NCBI GenBank assembly: GCA_002007745.1
Contig: CP019882.1
Span: forward strand, 5,270,001-5,334,000
Origin: Mycolicibacterium litorale
Lineage (GTDB): Bacteria > Actinomycetota > Actinomycetes > Mycobacteriales > Mycobacteriaceae
Reading direction: 5' to 3'
Length of the DNA: 64,000 bases
This document shows, one piece after another, positions 52,479-61,927 of the stretch (positions are counted from its first letter, which is position 1; each line of letters begins with the position of its first letter). The notes under the pieces are model-generated. The model was given only the letters and a program-made list of their open reading frames with translations. It did not search any database and was not told the DNA's origin. The translations under genes and the position numbers were made by a program.

Positions 52479-53368
52479 ATGAGCATGCAGCCTTGGCATG
52501 GCGTGGTGGTGGCTAGTGCGCTGCCGTACAACAAGGACTTGTCCATCGACTACGGCGCTTTCGCCGATCACGTGCGCTGGCTGGCCGAGAACGGCTGTCA
52601 TGGCATCACCCCAACGGCTCGCTCGGCGAGTACCAGTGCCTGACCGCGGAAGAACGAGCCAAAGTAGTCGAGGTCGCAGTTGAGGCCGCGCCAGAAGGCT
52701 TCAGCGTCGTGCCCGGTTCCGGCGCATACGGGTCGCGCGAGGCCACCTCCTGGGCCAAGCAGGCCAAGGACGCAGGGGCCCACGCACTGTTGTCGTTGCC
52801 CCCGAACGCCTATCGCGCGGACGACGACATCGTGTTCGCCCACTACGAGCAGATCGCCTCAGTGGGCCTGCCGATCGTGGCCTACAACAACCCCCTGGAC
52901 ACCAAGGTCGACCTTTCCCCAGCCATGCTCGCCCGGCTACACTCCGCGGGGTTCATCGTGGCTGTCAAGGAGTTCACCGGCGATTGCCGGCGGATCTACG
53001 AAATCCAGGAACTTGCACCCGATCTCGATGTTCTGGTTGGCACTGACGACGTGCTACTGGAACTGGCGCTGGCCGGTGCCAAGGGCTGGATTGCCGGGTA
53101 TCCAAACGCACTGCCCGCAGCTTCGGTCAAGTTGTGGGAGCTTTCGTCCGCCGGAGACCTCGACCGGGCACTACCGATGTACCGGGATATGCACTCGTTG
53201 CTGCGCTGGGACTCCAAGCCCGCGTTCGTTCAGGCGATCAAGCTGTCGATGGACGTTGCCGGCCGCCCAGGCGGCCCCTGCCGTCCTCCTCGCCTGCCAC
53301 TGCCCGCCGATATCGCCGCCGCGGTCCGCAAAGATACCGAGAAAGCTCTGGCCAACGGCTACCGATGA
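52479..53368 (+). CDS. DapA/NAL-family aldolase or deaminase, frameshifted
   Basis: A Schiff-base-forming TIM-barrel enzyme of the DapA family. The Schiff-base Lys is in FIVAVKEFTGDC and the catalytic Tyr in IVAYNNPLDT. The family includes dihydrodipicolinate synthase, N-acetylneuraminate lyase, keto-deoxy-sugar dehydratases and the pyrroline-4-hydroxy-2-carboxylate deaminase of hydroxyproline breakdown. Neighbours favour the last. The frame breaks at the C4 run 52609-52612; one extra C gives GITPNGSLGEYQCLTAEERAK and 296 residues. GAGGAG precedes the ATG. Confidence 0.85.
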
Positions 53369-53379
53369 CCTCACTGGAT

Positions 53380-53415
53380 CCGTTGGGGCCGAGGTCGTTA
53401 CTTTGGCCCCAACGG
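53380..53415. terminator. Stem-loop between the DapA-family and racemase-family genes
   Basis: CCGTTGGGGCC (53380-53390) pairs exactly with GGCCCCAACGG (53405-53415) around a 14-nt loop in the 93-bp gap. It may be a partial terminator or an RNA-processing element that sets unequal expression of the two genes. Confidence 0.5.
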
Positions 53416-53461
53416 GTTCGCACGACCAATCCCCGAAGATGAGAGAGACCGGAGTTATCGC

Positions 53462-54514
53462 ATGCGGTTCGGCAATATGGTGGACGTCGTCGGATGCCAC
53501 GCCGAAGGCGAGATTGGCAACGTCGTCGTCGGGGGCATCGGCAATGTCCCTGGCGAAACGATGCTCGACAAACGCAACTATCTGCAGGACCATCGCGACG
53601 ATCTACGCCAGCGCCTGCTGCACGAGCCGCGGGGCAACGTCGTCCGCTCCGTCAACGTGGTGCTCCCATCGAACAATCCGGCCGCGGCTATGGGCTACGT
53701 CGTCATGGAGTCCACCGAATATCCGGTGATGTCGGGAAGTAACACAATCTGCGTGGCAACTGTTCTCCTGGAGACTGGAATGCTGCCCATGACTGAGCCG
53801 GTCACCAAACTGATCCTCGAATCTCCGGCCGGCCTGATCGCGCTGGACTGCGAGTGCCGGGACGGCAAAGTCACCAGCGTCCGATTCGTCAACCAGCCCG
53901 CATTCGTGTACCACCTCGATGCCGCTGTCGAGGTGCCCGGCTATGGCACGGTCACCGCTGACGTCGCGTGGGGCGGCATGACCTACGTACTGGTCGACGC
54001 AGCCAGTGTCGGATTCACCCTCGATCCGTCAGAGGCCCGTGACCTATGCGTGGCCGGACAGCTCATCAAAGAGGCTGCTGCCGAACAATTGTCAGCAGTA
54101 CACCCGGTGCACCCGGAGTTTCCCGGTATCACCCAGACCGAGTTCACCACGCCCGTGCAGCGCGTCGACGGAGTGTTGACCGCCCGCAACGCGGTCATCG
54201 TCTCGCCGGGACGAATCGACCGATCGGCCTGCGGGACGGGCACCTCTGCACGTTTGGCGGTAATCCATGCTCGCGAGCAGATCAAGCCCGGTGAGCACTT
54301 CGTCCACCGGTCCATCCTCGATACTCAGTTCGACGGTGTCATCGAGAGCATCACCTCCGTAGGAGGTGTTCCAGCCATCGTGCCGAGCATAGCGGGCCAG
54401 GCCTGGATCACCGACTTCAGCAAGGTCGGCCTCGATCCGAGCGATCCGTTCCCCACCGGCTTCACGTTGTCCGACACTTGGATGGGCCCGCAAACGCCCT
54501 CTCGGGGAACCTGA
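53462..54514 (+). CDS. Proline racemase/hydroxyproline epimerase family protein
   Basis: A 350-residue member of the proline racemase family, which interconverts or dehydrates proline-like amino acids with two acid/base residues. The second site is classical: Asp253 and Cys257 in DRSACGTGTS. The first reads MSGSNTIC, with Ser91 where racemases have Cys in MCGH. Ser/Cys pairs occur in some hydroxyproline epimerases; Cys/Thr pairs mark trans-3-hydroxyproline dehydratases. So an epimerase-like function on a substituted proline is my best guess. Confidence 0.8.
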   Translation: MRFGNMVDVVGCHAEGEIGNVVVGGIGNVPGETMLDKRNYLQDHRDDLRQRLLHEPRGNVVRSVNVVLPSNNPAAAMGYVVMESTEYPVMSGSNTICVATVLLETGMLPMTEPVTKLILESPAGLIALDCECRDGKVTSVRFVNQPAFVYHLDAAVEVPGYGTVTADVAWGGMTYVLVDAASVGFTLDPSEARDLCVAGQLIKEAAAEQLSAVHPVHPEFPGITQTEFTTPVQRVDGVLTARNAVIVSPGRIDRSACGTGTSARLAVIHAREQIKPGEHFVHRSILDTQFDGVIESITSVGGVPAIVPSIAGQAWITDFSKVGLDPSDPFPTGFTLSDTWMGPQTPSRGT

Positions 54515-54566
54515 GCGGCGCGTTGGCACGGCGCCCGGGAGTGCGGTCTGGGGGCGGCGCGGTGTA

Positions 54567-54576
54567 TTGTCGACGA
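54567..54576. promoter_or_regulatory. GntR/FCD-type operator 3, TTGTCGACGA
   Basis: One mismatch from the palindrome, in the context GTATTGTCGACGAAAT, 21 bp before the GntR start codon. A weaker site at the regulator's own promoter suggests autoregulation. Confidence 0.65.
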
Positions 54577-54597
54577 AATCCCACAGAGGGGAATGAC

Positions 54598-55290
54598 GTG
54601 GCTACCTTTGCTCGGCTTGCGCACCAGAAGGCACCAACCGCAGTGCTGGCACAGATCCGGCAGGCGATCTTGTCTGGCGAACTACCCGCCGGATCGCAAT
54701 TGCGTGAGGCGCACATTGCCGAGGAGATGGGAATCAGCCGGTCCCCCGTCCGCGAGGCGTTGAGCCGCCTCGAAGAAGAGGGCTTGGTCGAGAAAGTGGC
54801 GTTCAAGGGCGCTTTCGTGGCTTCCGTGTCGCCGGAAACGATCGCCGAAATAGCAGCAATCCGCGCGTTGATCGAACCCTACGCGGTCACGCAGGCGTTG
54901 CCCCGGCTCGGCGATGCCGACTGGAAAGAATTGCGCAAACTGCTACAGCAGCTCGATCGCGCGTCCGGTCGCGACTTGGTGTCCGCGATCGAGAAACACT
55001 TGGCATTTCACCGGTACTTCTACGAGAAGTCGGGAAATGCAACACTTTTGGCCCTATGGCAGGACTGGGAGCTGAAACTGCGACTGTTCTTCATCTTCGA
55101 TCACGAGGCCTTTCAGTCCGCCCAGGACGTCGCTGGCGTGCACGAGGAGCTCATCAGCGTCATAGAGACTGGTGATCATGATCGGATCCGCGAAGCCTTC
55201 GGTCACCATGTGCATTTCGCTCCGGGGGTGGAAGTGGGCAACCCGCTACACGACACCCATCCCAGGCCCCGCGCGAGTCGCTCCAGATAG
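54598..55290 (+). CDS. GntR-family (FCD/FadR subfamily) transcriptional regulator
   Basis: A 230-residue regulator. N-terminal winged HTH: LREAHIAEEMGISRSPVREA and LSRLEEEGLVEKV. The C-terminal all-helical FCD domain keeps candidate metal ligands (His in KHLAFHRYFYEKSGN, His in GHHVHF). GTG 54598 with GAGGGG upstream. Five operators of its subfamily's TnGTnnACnA type occur only in this island, including before its own gene, so it is the likely island-wide regulator. Confidence 0.9.
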   Translation: MATFARLAHQKAPTAVLAQIRQAILSGELPAGSQLREAHIAEEMGISRSPVREALSRLEEEGLVEKVAFKGAFVASVSPETIAEIAAIRALIEPYAVTQALPRLGDADWKELRKLLQQLDRASGRDLVSAIEKHLAFHRYFYEKSGNATLLALWQDWELKLRLFFIFDHEAFQSAQDVAGVHEELISVIETGDHDRIREAFGHHVHFAPGVEVGNPLHDTHPRPRASRSR

Positions 55291-55450
55291 GCGACCGCGC
55301 ACCATCTCAGCACACCCGTGCTGCTCTCGTTGACGGGCCACTCCTCAACGTCTTAGCTGGTCGTGAGCCCTTTGCGGCCGATCGACGCTGGGTGAAATCA
55401 GTGTGGCCCAGATCGCATTTTCGTATTGCACACCCTCTCGATGTGGCATA

Positions 55451-55460
55451 TTGTCGACAA
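55451..55460. promoter_or_regulatory. GntR/FCD-type operator 4, TTGTCGACAA
   Basis: Perfect palindrome in the context ATATTGTCGACAACGCACAA, 64 bp before the permease ATG, and nearly identical to operator 2 over about 20 bp. Confidence 0.75.
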
Positions 55461-55524
55461 CGCACAATGAACCACGCGGATGAACCGTGGCGACCTGACG
55501 GCCCTAATCAGAAGCGAAGAGACC

Positions 55525-57003
55525 ATGACACTTGACAACTCCCCACCTGTCGCTCCCGGCGATGGCGAGTCACTCGCCGATGTCGCGGACAACGACGAAC
55601 GCCATTTGCACAAGTACGGCTACAAGCAGGAACTCAATCGAGCGCTCGGACTGTTCTCATCGTTCGGCGTCCAGTTCACCTCGATCTCGGTGGGCTCGGT
55701 GGTGTTCACCACGATCATCGTCGGCTTCGGATTCTTCGGCCCAGCATCGTTCTGGCCATTCATCATCGGCGGCGCACTGCAGGTCTTTGGCGTGGGATTA
55801 GCTGTCGCACAATTAGTCTCAGCCTTTCCGCTCTCCGGCGGCGTCTACCAGATCATCAGCCGCCTGGCCCCGAAGCAGCAGTGGCTAGCGTGGCAGGGCG
55901 GCTGGTGGCTGGTCATCGCCCACACCGTGGCAGTGGCGGCGCTGTCGGTGAGCATGGTGCCCTTCATAGCCGGCTGGTTCGGCATTGAAGGACTCTCCGC
56001 CGGTGCTACGACCCTGTGGGCCATCGGCATCATCGTGCTGGTGACCTTTGTGAACATCGCCGGGGTGAAGGCGGCCGCACTGCTCAACAACATCGGGGTC
56101 GTCGCCGAAGCAGCCATCATTCTGATGGTCATCGTCGCGCTCGTGGTCGCCAAGTATCCGCACGCGCCCGCGTCGATCTTGTTCGACACCGCCGGCACGG
56201 TCGGCGCCGGTGGCAACGCGCCGTGGATCGGCTTCCTGTTCGCAATGATCCTGCCCGCGTACACGATCTCCAGCTTCGACGCGACAGGCAACGCCGCCGA
56301 GGAGACCAAGAACGCGGCTCGCAATGCCGCCTGGGGAACAGTGCTCGCCAACACCGCCGCCGTCATCGGCGGCACCATCTTCTTCTACCTGCTGGTGCGC
56401 GCCATTCCCGACGTCGACGCCGTGATGGCCAGCGCCACCCCGGTCAAACTCATCTTGGACTCAGCGGTGGGCAGCACCCTGACCACCATCTTCGAGGCCG
56501 TCGCGATTGTGGCGCTGATGGCGTGCATCGCCATGCTGCAGCTCACCGCGGTCCGCGTCGTGTGGTCGCAAGCGCGCGACCGGCAAATGCCCGCAGCGCA
56601 CTGGCTGCACAAGCTCAACAGCAACCGCATTCCCATCAACGCCACATTCGTCGTCACCCTCATCTCAATCGTGGTGTGTTGCTGGTCTTCGCTGCTCAGT
56701 GTGCTGTCAGCCATGACGGCACTGGCGTGGGCATTGGCCTACGGCGTTGTTGTGGCCGTCGGGTTCGTCGCCGTGCTCCGTAAGCAACTGCCAGACCATC
56801 CCTTCAACCTGAAGTCCGCGTCGCCGTTCGTGTTCGCGGTCGCTCTCATCTGGTCGGTCGTGCTGTGCGCCATCCTGGTCTGGTCGGACTGGCTGCGCGT
56901 CGGACTGGGCATGCTGGTGGCCATCGCGATCGGCTTCGCCATCTACTTCTGCATCCCGGCCGCGCACCGGGGCAAGCTAGAGCGCGAAGGTATCCACGAC
57001 TGA
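55525..57003 (+). CDS. APC-superfamily amino acid permease
   Basis: A 492-residue transporter with about twelve membrane helices. KQELNRALGLFSSFGVQFTS before helix 1, the FPLSGGVYQIISRLAPKQ loop and FDATGNAAEETKNAARNAAW between helices 6 and 7 mark the amino-acid/choline transporter type. ATG 55525 has a GAAGAG stretch upstream. First gene of a rightward run with two aldehyde dehydrogenases and an SDR; it probably imports the substrate of the pathway. Confidence 0.9.
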   Translation: MTLDNSPPVAPGDGESLADVADNDERHLHKYGYKQELNRALGLFSSFGVQFTSISVGSVVFTTIIVGFGFFGPASFWPFIIGGALQVFGVGLAVAQLVSAFPLSGGVYQIISRLAPKQQWLAWQGGWWLVIAHTVAVAALSVSMVPFIAGWFGIEGLSAGATTLWAIGIIVLVTFVNIAGVKAAALLNNIGVVAEAAIILMVIVALVVAKYPHAPASILFDTAGTVGAGGNAPWIGFLFAMILPAYTISSFDATGNAAEETKNAARNAAWGTVLANTAAVIGGTIFFYLLVRAIPDVDAVMASATPVKLILDSAVGSTLTTIFEAVAIVALMACIAMLQLTAVRVVWSQARDRQMPAAHWLHKLNSNRIPINATFVVTLISIVVCCWSSLLSVLSAMTALAWALAYGVVVAVGFVAVLRKQLPDHPFNLKSASPFVFAVALIWSVVLCAILVWSDWLRVGLGMLVAIAIGFAIYFCIPAAHRGKLEREGIHD

Positions 57004-57094
57004 TCGGGACCGGGGTGGCGTTCGGGTTCACCGAACCCACCCCGCGTCCCGGTCAGCACACCCATCAACTCACCGCGAAGGAACCACAAAGAAC

Positions 57095-58542
57095 ATGGCA
57101 TTCACCGCCACCGCCGTGCCCACTGTCGCCAATTTGATCGGCGGCCAATGGGTCGATGGATCCGGCACCGACACCTTGACCGTCCTGAACCCCGGTACCG
57201 GTGAGGAACTGACGTCCTTCGTCTCCTCCACGGTCGAGGACGTCGACCGCGCGGTGGCCGCGGCGCGCTCAGCCCAACCCGCTTGGGGGAGTTGACCGCT
57301 CGTCAACGCTCCGAGGCACTGCACGCCATCGCCACGGAATTCAGCGAGCGCATAGCCGAATTCATCGCACTCGAGGTTCTGGACGCCGGCAAGCCGGTCA
57401 CCGCGGCCACTGAAGAAGAGCTTCCCGACATCGCCGACTCGGTTCGTCATTTCGCCGGTGCGGCGCGGGTGCTCAGTGGTCAAGCGGCCGGTGACTACGT
57501 CGCCGGCACCACGACCTTCATCCGTCGCGAGCCCCTCGGGGTCGTCGCCGGGATCACTCCGTGGAACTACCCACTGTGGCAGGCGGTTTGGAAAATCATG
57601 CCGGCGCTGGCTGCCGGCAACACGGTGGTGATCAAGCCGGCCGAGATCACCCCGCTGTCAACAGTCGCCTTCGCCGCGCTGGCTCAAAAGCACTTGCCCG
57701 CCGGGGTTCTCAACATCGTGAATGGCCATGGCAGTGTGGTGGGTGCCGCGCTGGCGAGCCACCCGGGTGTCAACCTGGTGTCGTTCACCGGGTCGACGAT
57801 CACCGGCCGCAACATCGCCGCCGCAGCCGCACAGAACCCGAACAGGGCCATCCTCGAGCTCGGCGGGAACGCGCCGGTGATCGTCTTCGATGACGTCGAC
57901 ATCGACTCGGCCGCAACCAGCATCGTCGGTGCAGCTTTGTACAACGCGGGTCAGGAATGCATGGCCGCCACCCGGCTCATCATCGCCGAGCCGGTTGCCG
58001 AGCAGTTCCTGGCTGCCGTCGTCGCCAATCTTCGACAGGTGGTCCTGGGTGACCCGACCGACGAGAAAACGACCCTAGGACCGCTCATTTCGGCCAGTCA
58101 GCTCGACCGCGTCGAGAAGCTGATCGCGAACCGGCCTACCTCGTCGACCGTGCTCTACGGCGGCAATCGTGTCGACCGGCCCGGCTTCTACCTGGAGCCC
58201 ACCCTGATCAGCGGCCTCAGCCAAGACGACGACCTAGTACAACAAGAGATCTTCGGTCCAGTCATGACCGCGCAGACCTTCACCGACGAGGCCGAAGCAA
58301 TCGAGCTTGCCAATGGTGTCGACTTCGGGCTCGCCGGATCGGTGTGGACCCGGGACGTCGGGCGCGGACTGCGCATGGTCAAAGCCCTCAACTACGGCAA
58401 TGTCTGGATCAACACTCATCTCGTCGTGGCACCCGATCTGCCGATCGGAGGCCTCAACTCATCTGGATACGGCAAGGAGGGCGGCCAACTCGGCATCGAG
58501 GAGTTCACCCGGGTCAAGCAGATCGGCATCAACCTCACCTAA
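57095..58542 (+). CDS. Aldehyde dehydrogenase, betaine/aminoaldehyde type, frameshifted
   Basis: An NAD(P)-dependent aldehyde dehydrogenase resembling betaine-aldehyde and gamma-aminobutyraldehyde dehydrogenases. Catalytic Glu in LELGGNAPVIV and Cys in NAGQECMAATR; cofactor region ITPWNYPLWQAVWKIMPALAAGN. The first 64 residues end in AQPAWG and the rest continues GELTARQRSEAL in the next frame; the break is the G5 run 57285-57289, where G6 is needed. Corrected length 482 residues. ATG 57095 lies 91 bp after the permease. Confidence 0.87.
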
Positions 58543-58594
58543 TCACGGCCGTTCGACCCCGATCCGACCCTGCCAGACACCGAGAGGTACCACC

Positions 58595-60115
58595 ATGACC
58601 GACGTCTCCGGCGTAGATCCCCGCACTGCCACCAGACTTCCGGTTGTCACCGAAGCAACCACCGACGACCAGGTCGATAGGATCGCCGAACAGTCCGCGC
58701 TCGCCAGTGCGGCACTGGAGGCGATGGGCCGGGTCGGGCGAGCTGCTCTGCTCGACGCCATGGCAGACGCCGTCGAGCGACACCGCACCCGGCTGGTCGA
58801 GACCGCAGCACTCGAAACCGGTTTCACCACAGCCAAACTCGAAGCAGAGTTGACCCGAGCGGCATACCAGTTGCGGTTTTTCGCCGACGTTGCGCGCGAC
58901 GGCAGCTACCTGGAGGCAACCATCGACCGCGCGGGCAGTACTCCGATGGGACCCCAGCCAGACCTGCGGCGACTACTCGTTCCCATCGGACCAGTCGCAG
59001 TCTTTGGTGCCAGCAACTTTCCTTTCGCGTTCTCGGTGCTGGGTGGAGACACTGCTTCGGCACTGGCCGCAGGTAACCCCGTTGTACTGAAAGCACACGA
59101 TTCCCACCCGGCAACGTCCAAGCTTTCTTTCGACGTGCTGACCGACGCGGCGGCGTCGGCGCCGCACGGCACGATCGCCATCGTCTACGGGCGTGCCGCG
59201 GGCTGCCGCCTGGTCGCCCATCCCGCGATCCGAGCCGTCGGCTTCACCGGCTCGCTCAGCGGCGGAAAGGCGCTGCTGGACATCATCAATCGGCGTGCCG
59301 ATCCGATCCCGTTCTACGGCGAGCTGAGCAGCCTGAATCCGGTGATCATCACACCGGACGCCGCGGTGGAACGGAGCGAGTCGATTGGCAAACAACTCGT
59401 CACATCCTTCACACTCGGGGCCGGACAGCTGTGCACCAAGCCGGGCGTCGTTCTCGTTCCTGACACGGTCGACGGCGACCGGGTGGTGGCCGCAGTGCGA
59501 TCCGCACTCTCCGAGGTGGCCGCAGCACCGCTACTGAACGAACGAATCTTCGACAGCTACCGGACTCAGACGCGTGACCTCCGCACACACGCCAACCTGA
59601 CGCTCCTCGTTGATCCCGCCGACGAGCTGGGCAGTGCTGGCTTCACCGTCGAACCCATGGTGTTCGAGACTGGCGTAGCGAATCTGGACAACAATGTTCT
59701 CACCGAGATATTCGGTCCCCTCACCGTCCTCGTGCGCTACCCGGCGGACGATGTCGAAGCAGCCGTACAGACCGTGCTGCGGTCCATACCGCATTCCCTG
59801 ACCGCGACGATCCAGCATGGCAGCGCCGAAGACTCGCTACTCGCTCGGCTCACCGAGATCCTTCGTCCGACGGCGGGCCGAATCGTCTACAACGGCTTTC
59901 CCACCGGAGTTGCGGTGGCCTGGGCGCAGACCCATGGCGGACCCTGGCCGTCGACGAACTCCCTGCACACTTCGGTCGGTGCCACCGCCATTCGCCGATT
60001 CCTGCGACCGGTGACATTCCAGAACGCGCCGGAATCGGTTCTACCGAAGGAGTTGCGTGACGGTTACGGCGGCGTCGCACGCCGACTCGACGGCGTGCTG
60101 ATGTTGCCGGGCTGA
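58595..60115 (+). CDS. Aldehyde dehydrogenase (NADP), alpha-ketoglutaric semialdehyde type
   Basis: A 506-residue dehydrogenase of the 2,5-dioxovalerate (alpha-ketoglutaric semialdehyde) group. GPVAVFGASNFPFAFSVLGGD, the Glu in FYGELSSLNPVII, Cys in GAGQLCTKPGVV and the C-terminal GVAVAWAQTHGGPWPST are hallmarks. It would oxidise 2,5-dioxopentanoate to alpha-ketoglutarate, the last step of hydroxyproline, L-arabinose and glucarate routes. GAGAGG before the ATG. Intact, unlike its neighbour. Confidence 0.9.
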   Translation: MTDVSGVDPRTATRLPVVTEATTDDQVDRIAEQSALASAALEAMGRVGRAALLDAMADAVERHRTRLVETAALETGFTTAKLEAELTRAAYQLRFFADVARDGSYLEATIDRAGSTPMGPQPDLRRLLVPIGPVAVFGASNFPFAFSVLGGDTASALAAGNPVVLKAHDSHPATSKLSFDVLTDAAASAPHGTIAIVYGRAAGCRLVAHPAIRAVGFTGSLSGGKALLDIINRRADPIPFYGELSSLNPVIITPDAAVERSESIGKQLVTSFTLGAGQLCTKPGVVLVPDTVDGDRVVAAVRSALSEVAAAPLLNERIFDSYRTQTRDLRTHANLTLLVDPADELGSAGFTVEPMVFETGVANLDNNVLTEIFGPLTVLVRYPADDVEAAVQTVLRSIPHSLTATIQHGSAEDSLLARLTEILRPTAGRIVYNGFPTGVAVAWAQTHGGPWPSTNSLHTSVGATAIRRFLRPVTFQNAPESVLPKELRDGYGGVARRLDGVLMLPG

Positions 60116-60170
60116 TCGATCATCCTCGAAACCAGTCGTCCTGCAGATCGACAGAAAGGCACCGCCTACC

Positions 60171-60944
60171 ATGGTATTACCGGTAACCATCGTCACTGGA
60201 GCATCCTCGGGCATCGGAGCGGCCACCGCACAGCTGCTCGCGGAAAAGGGACATGCCGTCGCACTGCTGGCCCGTAACGAGGATGCGTTAGGACGCGTCG
60301 CCGCCACTTTTCCCGACGGCACCAGGGCATACACGCACCCATGCGACGTCACCGATCCAGCGCAAGTCACCGAGGCAGTCGAAGCTGTGGTCAACGAGTT
60401 CGGGACACCCTCGGGGTTGATCAACGCCGCAGGCATCTGTGTTCCCGAACCACTCGAGCAGGCGACTCTGGACAGCTGGCAGGCCACCCAGTCGGTCAAT
60501 GTCACCGGCACGTTCCTCATGTGTCAGGCCGTAGCCGCGGCGATGTCGGCATCCGATGAGGTCGGCAGCATCGTCAACCTCGGCTCGGAAGCGTCATCCA
60601 TCGGGATGCCGCACTACTCGGCATACTGCACCAGCAAAGCCGCCGTTCTCGGTCTGACCCGGGCGCTAGCCGCCGAACTGGCGCCGCGGATCAGGGTGAA
60701 TGCCTTGTGTCCCGGGCCAGTCGACACCCCGATGCTGCGCGGTGAGCTGGCACTGTCCGACGACCCCGATCAGGCCTATCAGACCGAAGTTGCCCGTATT
60801 CCGTTAGGCGCCATCGCCTCCGCCGCACAGGTAGCGGATGCTGCTGTCTGGCTGCTGGGCGCTCAGACCGCCACCGGAACGACTCTCGCGATCGACGGTG
60901 GGACCACGGTGGCGTGTTACGGAGCCGCACCGCATCAGCACTAG
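60171..60944 (+). CDS. Short-chain dehydrogenase/reductase
   Basis: A 257-residue classical SDR: VTIVTGASSGIGAATAQLL, INAAGI in the NNAG position, active-site YSAYCTSKAAV and the C-terminal IDGGTTVACYG. The substrate is unknown; a hydroxy or keto intermediate of the island's pathway is likely. It starts 55 bp after the semialdehyde dehydrogenase and ends the permease-led run. Confidence 0.85.
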   Translation: MVLPVTIVTGASSGIGAATAQLLAEKGHAVALLARNEDALGRVAATFPDGTRAYTHPCDVTDPAQVTEAVEAVVNEFGTPSGLINAAGICVPEPLEQATLDSWQATQSVNVTGTFLMCQAVAAAMSASDEVGSIVNLGSEASSIGMPHYSAYCTSKAAVLGLTRALAAELAPRIRVNALCPGPVDTPMLRGELALSDDPDQAYQTEVARIPLGAIASAAQVADAAVWLLGAQTATGTTLAIDGGTTVACYGAAPHQH

Positions 60945-60965
60945 TAGACGACACGGTAGAAGAGG

Positions 60966-61434
60966 ATGGCCCTCAAGCACGCACTCAACGTGCCCAATGT
61001 CGGCAAGCCCAGCGCGATAGTCGAATTAGCCGTCGCGGCCGAGGCTGCGGGGTGGGACGGGTCCGTCGGTCGCGTCATCGCCGGATTCGGGTTGGGCGCC
61101 CCACCTAAGGAGGAATTCGCCGACTTCGGCGAACCCACCGATCTGCGAGCGCGGGCCGGTCAAACGGGCGAGACGCTGGGACGGCGTCTTCGCGCTCACC
61201 GCGGACGGCCACGGCCTCGCCCCCTGTGACGTACAGGCGTGGCGGGATCGAGTCGGCCGCGATGAGGGCTATGTCGTTGCCACTGCCTCCCGCGCCGGCG
61301 TCGCGCCGCGCGACCTCGCGGCAGCCGGATTGAACTGGCTCGTCACCGAGCCGCCGCGCCTTCACAATGACTGGATCGACGATATGCGCCCCTGCGTACT
61401 CGCTGGGCCGGAAGCGTCGCTTCCTACTCGGTGA
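60966..61434 (+). pseudogene. Remnant of an LLM-class flavin oxidoreductase
   Basis: Three pieces of a luciferase-like protein remain: the N-terminus ALKHALNVPNVGKPSAIVEL to AAGWDG, a middle VIAGFGLGAPPKEEFADFGEP, and in another frame a C-terminal RWDGVFALTADGHGLAP to LNWLVTEPPRLHNDW. The stretches between them are missing, so at least two internal deletions have occurred besides a frame change. It is unlike the single-base breaks elsewhere and is a true pseudogene. It runs 11 bp into the convergent gene's end. Confidence 0.82.
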
Positions 61435-61927
61435 CGACCGGCACGTAGATCCGTCCCCGCTCGAGCACCGGGTCCAGGATCCCGCTGCCGATCTCCTCGG
61501 CGGCCAGTTCGACCGGGGCCGGGTCACGATGCTGACCGGGGTAACCGATCAGGTCCTTGACCTGGGGTGTCATGAAGTAGGCGCCGGCCACGACCGCTGA
61601 CAGCGGGTCAAAGGTGGCCCTGTCGTCGGCGGACATCCTCTTCAGTGCCGTCCACAGCTCGTCGTCGGCTACCTCGGCAAGACGGCGAGCGCCGTCCACC
61701 ACGACGTCGAAGACATCCGCGCGAGCTGCGAGTGCCCGCTGGAGGTACGACGTGTAATGCTCGGCATCGCTGGCCTTCGGATTGACACCAACGGCGGGAA
61801 TCAGACAGTCGGCCACCCGCAGGAGAGCCGAAAGCTCCGTCTCGGTCAGCTCGCGCGGCGGCCGCGTGTGCCGGGCCGGTACCGACAGTCGTTGTGATGG
61901 TGGCGCGTAGTGGCCGTTGGTGGTCAT
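61424..61927 (-). CDS. Gluconate 2-dehydrogenase subunit 3-like protein
   Basis: A 167-residue protein. LTETELSALLRVADCLIPA in the first half and AYFMTPQVKDLIGYPGQHRDP in the second identify the gluconate-2-dehydrogenase gamma-subunit family, small partners of membrane-linked GMC dehydrogenases. No Tat signal is visible, so the complex may be cytoplasmic. ATG 61927 overlaps the stop of the GMC gene, fixing their stoichiometry. Confidence 0.85.
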   Translation of the reverse strand: MTTNGHYAPPSQRLSVPARHTRPPRELTETELSALLRVADCLIPAVGVNPKASDAEHYTSYLQRALAARADVFDVVVDGARRLAEVADDELWTALKRMSADDRATFDPLSAVVAGAYFMTPQVKDLIGYPGQHRDPAPVELAAEEIGSGILDPVLERGRIYVPVVTE

